6,138 nt of DNA from JBHIAG01 sp046758465 (GTDB lineage Bacteria; Acidobacteriota; Terriglobia; Acidiferrales; 2-02-FULL-67-57): contig JBHIAG010000105.1 in assembly GCA_046758465.1 (NCBI GenBank), positions 1-6,138 of the forward strand, written 5' to 3'. The notes beneath the pieces are model-generated. The model did not search any database and had not been told where the DNA came from. It saw only the letters and a list, made by a program, of their open reading frames with translations. Both the position numbers and the translations under genes were made by a program. Below, in pieces: positions 1 through 4,347 of this stretch (its first letter is position 1; each line of letters starts with the position of its first letter).

Positions 1-2
1 AG

Positions 3-41
3 GCCGATTTGCTTTCCATCCTGACCTCCCCCAACCGCTAA
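3..41 (+). CDS. Possible C-terminal end of an upstream rightward gene (partial)
   Basis: The third forward frame is open from the window edge and reads ADLLSILTSPNR followed by TAA at 39-41. A perfect six-pair hairpin starts two bases after the stop, which fits a gene end, and the next gene converges on it with a 70-base gap. Twelve residues are too few to name a family. The second forward frame is also open, to a stop at 101-103, so the choice of frame is uncertain. No function is proposed. Confidence 0.25.
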   Translation, partial: ADLLSILTSPNR

Positions 42-42
42 G

Positions 43-58
43 GCGCTGGCCTCAGCGC
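43..58 (+). other. Small GC-rich hairpin between convergent genes
   Basis: GCGCTG (43-48) and CAGCGC (53-58) form a perfect six-pair stem with the four-base loop GCCT. It lies immediately behind the probable stop at 39-41. No T-run follows on either strand, so it is not a textbook intrinsic terminator. It may instead protect a 3' end or assist termination for one or both converging transcripts. Confidence 0.35.
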
Positions 59-111
59 AAGAAAAGCCCCGCGAAGAATGAACTGAGCAAAGGGTGTAGG
101 TGAGGTGCGAT

Positions 112-1965
112 TCACCAGCCTACCCGTCGCCCCTGGTTCCGCGCGTCCAGCCATTTTTTGAGCGGCGCGAAGTAATCGAGGATGGCCGTGGCATCCATTT
201 GCGTCTCGCCGGTGAGTGCTTTGAGAGCCTCCGGCCAGGGGCGGCTCATCCCCATCTCAAGCATCTTCTTGAGTTTCTCGCCTGCGGGCTGGCTTTTGTA
301 GATGGAGCAGCGGTGCAGCGGCCCCTGGTAGCCTGCCTCCCGGCAGAGAGCCCGGTGGAACTGGAACTGCAAGATGGTGGCGAGGAAGTAGCGGGTGTAG
401 GGGACATTGGCCGGGATGTGGTATTTGGCGCCCGGGTCGAAATCGTTTTCGCTGCGCGGCACCGGGGACGCGATTCCCTGGTATTTTTCTCTCAGTTCCC
501 ACCAAGCTTTGTTGTACTCGGAAGGGCTGATCTCCCCCGAGAAGACCTTCCAGCGCCACTGATCGATCAGCAGGCCGAAGGGGAGAAAGGCTACTTTATC
601 CAGGGCCATCTTCATCAGGAGCCCCAAATCGCCGTCCGGCGCGGGCACCTTGTCCAGCAAACCGACCTGCGCCAGGTAGTCGGGCGTGACGGAAAGAGCC
701 ACCGTGTCGCCGATCGCCTCGTGAAAGCCGTCGTTGGCGCTGCCCCGGTAGAGGGGCGGCTGGTGGCGGTAGGCGCGCTGATAGAAGTTGTGTCCCAGCT
801 CGTGGTGGACAGTGACAAAGTCCTCGCCGGTGATCTCGATGCACATTTTGATCCTGAGGTCTTGATCGGAATCGAGATTCCAGGCGCTGGCGTGGCAGAC
901 CACGTCGCGATCCGCGGGTTTGGTGAAGAGGGAGCGCTGCCAGAAAGTCTCGGGCAGAGGGTTGAATCCGAGGGAAAGGAAAAAGCGCTCGCCGTAACGC
1001 ACCATCTCCCGCTCATCCACTTTTTTGGCGCGCAGCAATTCCGTCAGGTCGAAGCCGGGATCACCTTCGCCGGGGGCGAGCAGCGGATAGATGTTGCCCC
1101 AACTCTGACTCCACATGTTGCCGAGCAGGTGGGCGGGGATCAGTCCGTCCTGGGGAACCAGCTCGGGGCCATATTTTCTAACCAACGCGGCGCGCACGTG
1201 AGCATGGAGCGCATTGTAGAGGGGCTTGACCTGCTCCCAGAGCCGCTCCACCTCGGCGCTGAAGGCTTCCGGCGGCATGTCGTATTGGGAACGCCACAGC
1301 GCCCCCAGGTCGGTGAAGCCCAGCTCGCGCGCGCCCTTGTTCGCCAGTTCTACAAACCGCTGGTAGCGGTGTCGCATGGGCGGCGCAATGGTTCGCCAGC
1401 CCCGCCACAGGTCCAGCAGCTCGTCGGGATCACGGCTGGTGGCCAGGATGCGGCTCATCGCGCTCAGGTCGAGGCAGTCGCTGGCTTCGCCTTTCGGGCA
1501 GTAGCGTCCTTTGCCGTAGAGGCTCTCCAGGGAGGCGGCGATCCCGGTCAATTCCGCCTGCTCGTCCGGGTCGCTGGGTGCCGGCAAGGTCAGGGAGAGC
1601 TTGAGCAATTTCAGCTTGCGGGCAAGGTCGTAGGGGAGGGCCAGCGCGTCGAAGCGGGTGGCGGCGGCAGCCAACTCCATCGTAACCGCGATCGCTTCCT
1701 TGCGCGCTTCGGCCGCCATCTGCTCGGTGTCTTCGGTGATAAAGTTGCTTTGGACCCAGGAGGCGCGCTCGGCCTTGATCCAGAGGTCCAAAAGACGCTT
1801 TTCTGCTTTCTCCACGAAGGCACGGGCCTCGCTGACGGTGGGCGGGCCTGCGTTTTCCCCACTTGCGCGCGGGCTGGCGATCCCGGCGGCGGGTACGGCC
1901 AGCAGAACGAGGACTGCAATGGCGGGTAGCGGTTGGCCCCGCTGTCTCGAAGAGTTGTGTCGCAT
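112..1965 (-). CDS. Secreted M2-family peptidyl-dipeptidase (angiotensin-converting-enzyme-like zinc metallopeptidase)
   Basis: This 617-residue zinc peptidase should release dipeptides from the C-termini of oligopeptides outside the cytoplasm. Residues 1-30 look like a signal peptide: basic start, hydrophobic stretch 13-30, cleavage near A30. The zinc site is HHELGH (H388, E389, H392), and the third ligand E416 lies in HEAIGD at the ACE spacing. Further residues match human testis ACE as I recall it: Q287, H358 in CHASAW, K514, H516, Y523 and Y526. Both ACE chloride sites also seem kept (R225, W488, R492; Y265, R525). Cysteine pairs C156/C164, C357/C375 and C541/C553 match the three ACE disulfides, supporting export. 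The length suits single-domain bacterial M2 enzymes. ATG is set by GGGGAGG five bases upstream. It is last in a leftward unit, 95 bases after the DUF2911 gene. Family call is firm; natural substrate unknown. Confidence 0.96.
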   Translation of the reverse strand: MRHNSSRQRGQPLPAIAVLVLLAVPAAGIASPRASGENAGPPTVSEARAFVEKAEKRLLDLWIKAERASWVQSNFITEDTEQMAAEARKEAIAVTMELAAAATRFDALALPYDLARKLKLLKLSLTLPAPSDPDEQAELTGIAASLESLYGKGRYCPKGEASDCLDLSAMSRILATSRDPDELLDLWRGWRTIAPPMRHRYQRFVELANKGARELGFTDLGALWRSQYDMPPEAFSAEVERLWEQVKPLYNALHAHVRAALVRKYGPELVPQDGLIPAHLLGNMWSQSWGNIYPLLAPGEGDPGFDLTELLRAKKVDEREMVRYGERFFLSLGFNPLPETFWQRSLFTKPADRDVVCHASAWNLDSDQDLRIKMCIEITGEDFVTVHHELGHNFYQRAYRHQPPLYRGSANDGFHEAIGDTVALSVTPDYLAQVGLLDKVPAPDGDLGLLMKMALDKVAFLPFGLLIDQWRWKVFSGEISPSEYNKAWWELREKYQGIASPVPRSENDFDPGAKYHIPANVPYTRYFLATILQFQFHRALCREAGYQGPLHRCSIYKSQPAGEKLKKMLEMGMSRPWPEALKALTGETQMDATAILDYFAPLKKWLDARNQGRRVGW

Positions 1966-1970
1966 GATGA

Positions 1971-1977
1971 CCTCCCC
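1971..1977 (-). promoter_or_regulatory. Ribosome binding site of the M2 peptidase gene
   Basis: Read on the minus strand this is GGGGAGG, five bases before the ATG at 1965-1963. It is a strong Shine-Dalgarno match. It fixes the start just before the basic residues of the signal peptide. Confidence 0.8.
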
Positions 1978-2031
1978 TTGCCGCTATTCGACTGTCCCCC
2001 CGGCCTGCTCGCCTTGTGGAATTGAGTGCGG

Positions 2032-2052
2032 CCCTGCTTCGTTCAGGCAGGG
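2032..2052. other. Inverted repeat after the DUF2911 gene
   Basis: CCCTGC (2032-2037) and GCAGGG (2047-2052) form a six-pair stem with a nine-base loop, eight bases beyond the DUF2911 stop codon in the leftward sense. On the transcribed minus strand no T-run follows, so it should not fully stop transcription into the M2 gene. It could attenuate or stabilise the transcript. T-rich sequence flanks it only on the plus strand, where no gene needs ending. Confidence 0.3.
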
Positions 2053-2060
2053 AGTTTCTT

Positions 2061-2606
2061 TTACTGCGCCACCTGAATCCTGAAGGGCACGGCGAGCTTT
2101 TCCCAGCGCAGCACCACGGTAGCGGACTTGGCGCTCAGGTTCTTGAAGCTAAAGCTCATCCATTCCTCGTGCTCCGCCGCCCGGGGCTTCACCTTGATTC
2201 GCAGGGCGTCCTGGGCGGCGTCGTAGTTCATAGCGCCCCACTGCTGGGCGGTTTTGTTGAAGATAATGGTCCATTCGGTTGCACTCGGGATGGTGAACAG
2301 GCCGTAGGTGCCCGCCGGAAGGTTCTGAGCCTCGATGGTGACATTGTTGCTGAAGGCAATAGTGGTGGCCTCGTTGGCTCCGGCACGCCAGACCTTGTCG
2401 TAGGGCACAAGCCCACCCCAGATTTTCCGTCCCTTCACACCGGGCCGGCCATAGCTGATGGTTACTTGGGTCACGCCGATAGTTTGCGCAACGCTGGCGT
2501 TGGGGCTGGGGCGTGGCTTATCGGAGGCTCTCTGGCCCAGGGCTGGTGTGGCCGCCAGTGCCACTAGGGTCACCAGAAACAAGAACGAGTACTTAGGTTT
2601 GCGCAT
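2061..2606 (-). CDS. Secreted DUF2911-domain protein
   Basis: The product has 181 residues. Residues 1-24 form a signal peptide: basic MRKPK, a hydrophobic stretch 7-23, and a likely cleavage at ALG-Q. Nearly all of the mature protein is a DUF2911 domain. Recognisable family features are the early SPNASV segment (34-39), SYGRPGVKGRKIWG (51-64), the VPYDKVWRAGANEAT stretch (67-81), and LPAGTYGLFTIP further on. DUF2911 proteins are small, probably beta-rich exported proteins common in Bacteroidota and Acidobacteriota; their biochemical role is not established. The frame stays open upstream to an ATG at 2984, but that extension overlaps the neighbouring gene and has no signal sequence. ATG 2606 has AGGAGG six bases upstream and begins the signal peptide, so it is chosen. 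The gene lies 35 bases after the membrane-protein gene and 95 before the M2 peptidase gene. Confidence 0.93.
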   Translation of the reverse strand: MRKPKYSFLFLVTLVALAATPALGQRASDKPRPSPNASVAQTIGVTQVTISYGRPGVKGRKIWGGLVPYDKVWRAGANEATTIAFSNNVTIEAQNLPAGTYGLFTIPSATEWTIIFNKTAQQWGAMNYDAAQDALRIKVKPRAAEHEEWMSFSFKNLSAKSATVVLRWEKLAVPFRIQVAQ

Positions 2607-2612
2607 GCTCTT

Positions 2613-2618
2613 CCTCCT
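2613..2618 (-). promoter_or_regulatory. Ribosome binding site deciding the DUF2911 start
   Basis: A perfect AGGAGG on the minus strand sits six bases before the ATG at 2606-2604. It settles the choice against the longer reading frame that begins at 2984. Confidence 0.85.
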
Positions 2619-2640
2619 GTGTGTCTTTGCCTGCAGAAGC

Positions 2641-2646
2641 ATTATA
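2641..2646 (-). promoter_or_regulatory. Perfect -10 box (TATAAT) upstream of the DUF2911 gene
   Basis: The minus strand reads TATAAT here, made from the last codon (ATA) and stop codon (TAA) of the preceding gene. Transcription from it would start near 2634 and leave a leader of about 28 bases. I see no good -35 hexamer at 16-18 bases spacing (the best is CACCCC) and no extended -10 TGn. It is either a weak or activator-dependent internal promoter or a chance match in AT-rich stop-codon context. Confidence 0.35.
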
Positions 2647-3124
2647 TGCGTTCGGAGCGGCGAGGGGTGGCGGAGAAGGTGACGAGCCGCTGCCCCATCA
2701 CGTTGGCAAAATAGCGCAGAATTTCGGTCATCTCCAGCAAATCTTTGTGCCCACGCTTCCACCCGACCCAGCGCTTCAGCCGAATCCACAGGTGCAGCAG
2801 GTGAAAGTCGAGGATGAGGAGGCGCTCGCGGCGTGCATAGCGTCCCACGTGCAGGGTGGCCGCATGGCGGAGCAAGTAGGTCAGCGCCTCGTAGTCGCGC
2901 TGCAAGGTTGCCAGCACGCGCTGGCAGTCGGCGATCTCCTCTGGACTTTCCCCGAGCGCCTGGCGGAGGGCGAGGAATTCCCACTGGTGAGCTGTGGCCA
3001 CCTCAGCCGCATAGTCTCGCTCGAAGCGCTGGCGCAGGATTCTCCGGCAGGTAACGCGCAGCCAGAAGATCAGCAACAAAATGGAGACGACGAGAACGAA
3101 GACACTGATGAGCGGCGCAGACAT
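2642..3124 (-). CDS. Uncharacterised single-pass membrane protein, first gene of the leftward unit
   Basis: The 160-residue product starts with a hydrophobic segment at about residues 4-22, followed by a strongly basic stretch (R23 to R33). This predicts an N-terminal membrane anchor with the remainder in the cytoplasm. Residues 35-160 look mostly alpha-helical and charged. They include ERDYAAEVATAHQWEFLALRQ and, further on, YLLRHAATLHVGRYARRERL, a tryptophan-rich basic patch (HLWIRLKRWVGWKR) and EILRYFANVMGQRL. I do not recognise a named domain. The helical body and internal basic patch could mean association with the membrane or another protein. The start at 3124 has TGAGGT a few bases upstream (3128-3133). 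Its stop codon lies 35 bases before the DUF2911 gene, so the two are probably co-transcribed. The coding frame keeps normal GC-rich codon use, and the conserved-looking segments argue for a real gene; function is unknown. Confidence 0.8.
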   Translation of the reverse strand: MSAPLISVFVLVVSILLLIFWLRVTCRRILRQRFERDYAAEVATAHQWEFLALRQALGESPEEIADCQRVLATLQRDYEALTYLLRHAATLHVGRYARRERLLILDFHLLHLWIRLKRWVGWKRGHKDLLEMTEILRYFANVMGQRLVTFSATPRRSERI

Positions 3125-3217
3125 CTTACCTCATTCGCTTTGGTTCTCGTGAACCTGCACTTGCCCTGCGGCCCCGCGGTGTCTCGGTGCCGGCTCGTCT
3201 TCGGCTACGCCCAAGAG

Positions 3218-3223
3218 AGTATA
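3218..3223 (-). promoter_or_regulatory. Candidate -10 box for the leftward three-gene unit
   Basis: The minus strand reads TATACT, five of six matches to the -10 consensus. Transcription would start near 3211 and give a leader of about 87 bases before the ATG at 3124. The -35 region at 16-18 bases spacing does not match TTGACA well, so this is tentative. Confidence 0.3.
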
Positions 3224-3328
3224 GAGCCACACGAGGGTCCCCAACATTCCTAACACTTTTCCCCTTCATTGGTTGTATCTTTTCGTTGTATTTTTCGCAA
3301 TACCCGGGCCCCCAGGTCGGCCCAAGCC

Positions 3329-3334
3329 AGGAGG
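3329..3334 (+). promoter_or_regulatory. Ribosome binding site deciding the HD-protein start
   Basis: A perfect AGGAGG lies six bases before ATG 3341. The same frame is open with earlier ATG codons from 3269, but those lack a comparable site, and the added residues do not resemble the HD family. Confidence 0.85.
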
Positions 3335-3340
3335 TTCTGG

Positions 3341-3904
3341 ATGCCTACCCCCACGCGGAGCGACGCCTGGCAGTTACTGTGCGAGTACACGCAGAGCGAC
3401 AGTTTGCGGAAGCACGCGCTGGCGGTGGAAGCCTGCCTGCGCGCCTACGCCCGTAAGTTCAATGGCGATGAGGAACTGTGGGGCATTGTCGGTCTGCTGC
3501 ACGACTTTGACTACGAGCGCTACCCCAATGCCCCTGACCATCCCACTGAGGGCTCGAAGGTTCTCCGCGCCCGCGGCTACCCGGAAGAGATTATCCGCGC
3601 CATCCTCTCCCACGCTGACTACATGGGCGTGCCGCGCCTCACCCCGCTGGAGAAGACCCTCTACGCCTGCGACGAACTCGCTGGGTTTATCACTGCCGTC
3701 GCCCTCGTCCGCCCCAGCAAGCGTCTGGCCGAGGTGGAAGTCAAGTCGGTCACCAAGAAGTTCAAAGACAAAGCTTTCGCGCGCGGCGTCAACCGCGACG
3801 ACATCTTCCGCGGCGCCCGGGAACTGGGTGTGCCGCTGGAGGAGCATGTTGGCTTGTGTCTCGCGGCCATGAAGGCCATCGCCGACCCGCTGGGTTTATC
3901 CTGA
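3341..3904 (+). CDS. HD-domain metal-dependent phosphohydrolase (HDIG-like)
   Basis: The 187-residue soluble protein carries an HD domain across about residues 20-115. Metal-binding residues can be read as H25 (RKHALAVEA), the H54-D55 pair in GLLHDFDYERYP, and D111 in YACDELAG. H67 (DHPTEG) and H91 (LSHADY) lie at positions where many HD enzymes have extra metal or substrate ligands. HD proteins of this type usually hydrolyse phosphate esters of nucleotides or related small molecules, but the substrate of this subfamily is not known to me. The C-terminal 70 residues (RPSKRLAEVEV, FARGVNRDDI) are a typical extension of the stand-alone family. There is no signal peptide, so it should be cytoplasmic. 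ATG 3341 is set by a perfect AGGAGG. It is transcribed away from the leftward unit, and its TGA stop lies inside the left end of a palindromic element. The family call is firm; the exact reaction is open. Confidence 0.92.
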   Translation: MPTPTRSDAWQLLCEYTQSDSLRKHALAVEACLRAYARKFNGDEELWGIVGLLHDFDYERYPNAPDHPTEGSKVLRARGYPEEIIRAILSHADYMGVPRLTPLEKTLYACDELAGFITAVALVRPSKRLAEVEVKSVTKKFKDKAFARGVNRDDIFRGARELGVPLEEHVGLCLAAMKAIADPLGLS

Positions 3905-4009
3905 GTCCCGCCAGCCTGCTCCCGAAGCTTCGGGACGGGCTTGCGGAATCGAAGGGCCTCGCTGGCCTGCCCGTCCCTGCCTGCGGTAGGCAGGCGCTAG
4001 GCGGGACTC
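3903..4009. repeat. 107-base palindromic intergenic element with nested hairpins
   Basis: The ends are perfect 10-base inverted repeats: GAGTCCCGCC (3903-3912) and GGCGGGACTC (4000-4009). Inside are a 16-base perfect palindrome TCCCGAAGCTTCGGGA (3920-3935), a nine-pair match GGGACGGGC (3932-3940) with GCCCGTCCC (3969-3977), and a hairpin CCTGCCT-GCGGT-AGGCAGG (3976-3994). No T-run follows, so it is not a plain intrinsic terminator, although it could block exonucleases or assist termination after the HD gene. The nested design resembles REP/BIME-type or other dispersed palindromic repeats. Only one copy is in the window, so dispersal is inferred. Confidence 0.6.
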
Positions 4010-4115
4010 GACAACCAGAACCACTGGCCACATCATCAAGAACGCACGATTTCTCTTTGCAAAATCGGCCGGCGTGTGAAACGATGTGCTGCCTGAGGAC
4101 GTCCAATCGTATAAG

Positions 4116-4121
4116 AATAAT
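4116..4121 (+). promoter_or_regulatory. Weak candidate -10 box for the S9 peptidase gene
   Basis: AATAAT matches five of six -10 positions, with CTGAGG (4093-4098, three of six -35 positions) 17 bases upstream. It sits in the most AT-rich part of the gap, next to an overlapping TATAAG at 4110-4115. Transcription from here would carry a leader of about 220 bases including the downstream hairpins. This is tentative. Confidence 0.22.
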
Positions 4122-4225
4122 TTCTTGCGCGTTGGGGAAACACCGTTAGCCTTCTATCGACGGCTGCACAAGTAATGTCCGAAACGGGAGAGGTGAACAG
4201 GTGCGTGGAATAGGCGAAAAAGCAG

Positions 4226-4249
4226 ATTCCTCCCCGTACGGGTCGGAAT
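4226..4249. repeat. Hairpin resembling a widespread intergenic repeat (GGAAT / CCCGTACGGG)
   Basis: ATTCC (4226-4230) pairs with GGAAT (4245-4249) and encloses the perfect palindrome CCCGTACGGG (4233-4242), with two-base mismatches on each side. On the minus strand the outer part reads TGTCATTCCGA at one end and GGAGGAATCTGCTTTT at the other. From memory this is the frame of a short hairpin repeat scattered between genes in many bacteria, including Acidobacteriota, with a variable centre. No other full copy is in the window. Confidence 0.5.
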
Positions 4250-4269
4250 GACAACCGCCCCGTACGGGT
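4232..4269 (+). repeat. Two direct copies of CCCCGTACGGGT
   Basis: The 12-base sequence occurs at 4232-4243 and again at 4258-4269, 26 bases apart start to start, and each holds the palindrome CCCGTACGGG. A partial third copy, CGTACGG, lies at 4309-4315. Spacing near two and a half helical turns could suit a dimeric regulator, but the first copy is also the core of a repeat-like hairpin, so duplication of the repeat centre is equally possible. Confidence 0.5.
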
Positions 4270-4295
4270 GCAGCGATCAATAAAGCGTAGCGAAC

Positions 4296-4322
4296 CCACC
4301 TATCTCTGCGTACGGTAGGTGG
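4296..4322 (+). other. Hairpin just before the S9 peptidase ribosome binding site
   Basis: CCACCTA (4296-4302) and TAGGTGG (4316-4322) form a perfect seven-pair stem around a 13-base loop that holds CGTACGG. The stem ends 15 bases before the GGAGG at 4338. It may influence translation or mRNA stability, or may be another copy of the local palindromic sequence. No T-run follows, so termination is unlikely. Confidence 0.4.
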
Positions 4323-4337
4323 AAGAGATTACTGGAT

Positions 4338-4342
4338 GGAGG
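4338..4342 (+). promoter_or_regulatory. Ribosome binding site deciding the S9 peptidase start
   Basis: GGAGG lies five bases before ATG 4348. An in-frame ATG at 4336 would add four residues but overlaps this site and has no Shine-Dalgarno of its own, so 4348 is preferred. Confidence 0.75.
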
Positions 4343-4347
4343 TAGGA

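Larger units (their letters stand above)
3125..3340. promoter_or_regulatory. Divergent intergenic region with promoters for both directions
   Basis: These 216 bases separate the leftward unit from the rightward HD gene and must hold promoters for both. The part from about 3245 to 3300 is clearly richer in A and T (for example GGTTGTATCTTTTCGTTGTA) than its surroundings, as expected for a promoter core. I could not place a convincing -35/-10 pair for the rightward gene. No operator palindrome stands out. Confidence 0.45.
4010..4347. other. Non-coding leader region upstream of the S9 peptidase gene
   Basis: I see no credible gene in this stretch. Short open frames on both strands lack ribosome binding sites and family-like sequence. 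It contains a six-pair hairpin CGATTT (4047-4052)/AAATCG (4062-4067), a small AT-rich inverted repeat AAGAA-TAAT-TTCTT (4113-4126), and the three elements listed separately. It does not match a riboswitch or tRNA that I can recognise. Confidence 0.5.

Noticed and set aside
100..1929. 609-codon open frame on the plus strand, opposite the M2 peptidase gene
   Set aside because: It is a mirror of a GC-rich gene. The opposite strand encodes a protein with a complete family signature, a signal peptide and a strong ribosome binding site, while this frame shows no recognisable domain.
2032..2060. Intrinsic terminator after the DUF2911 gene
   Set aside because: The stem is followed by T-rich sequence only on the plus strand, where no gene ends. 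On the transcribed minus strand there is no T-run.
2607..2984. Upstream extension of the DUF2911 frame to ATG 2984
   Set aside because: It overlaps most of the membrane-protein gene in another frame and would bury the signal peptide inside the protein. The start at 2606 has a perfect AGGAGG.
2016..3253. Plus-strand open frames of 183 and 210 codons opposite the DUF2911 and membrane-protein genes
   Set aside because: Both are antisense shadows with no Shine-Dalgarno site or family-like sequence, and the minus-strand genes explain the coding signal.
3273..3872. Alternative frames of 199 codons (+) and 157 codons (-) across the HD gene
   Set aside because: The HD frame contains the conserved metal residues and the ribosome binding site. 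The others have low-complexity Ser/Arg/Thr-rich composition typical of shifted GC-rich frames.
3856..4299. Small open frames in the gap after the HD gene (97 codons plus strand, 87 codons minus strand)
   Set aside because: They run through palindromic repeats, have no ribosome binding site and show no protein-like composition.
4010..4347. Possible riboswitch or small RNA in the S9 leader
   Set aside because: I could not match it to a known riboswitch core. The visible hairpins are better explained as repeats or simple stems, and no terminator marks the end of a small RNA.
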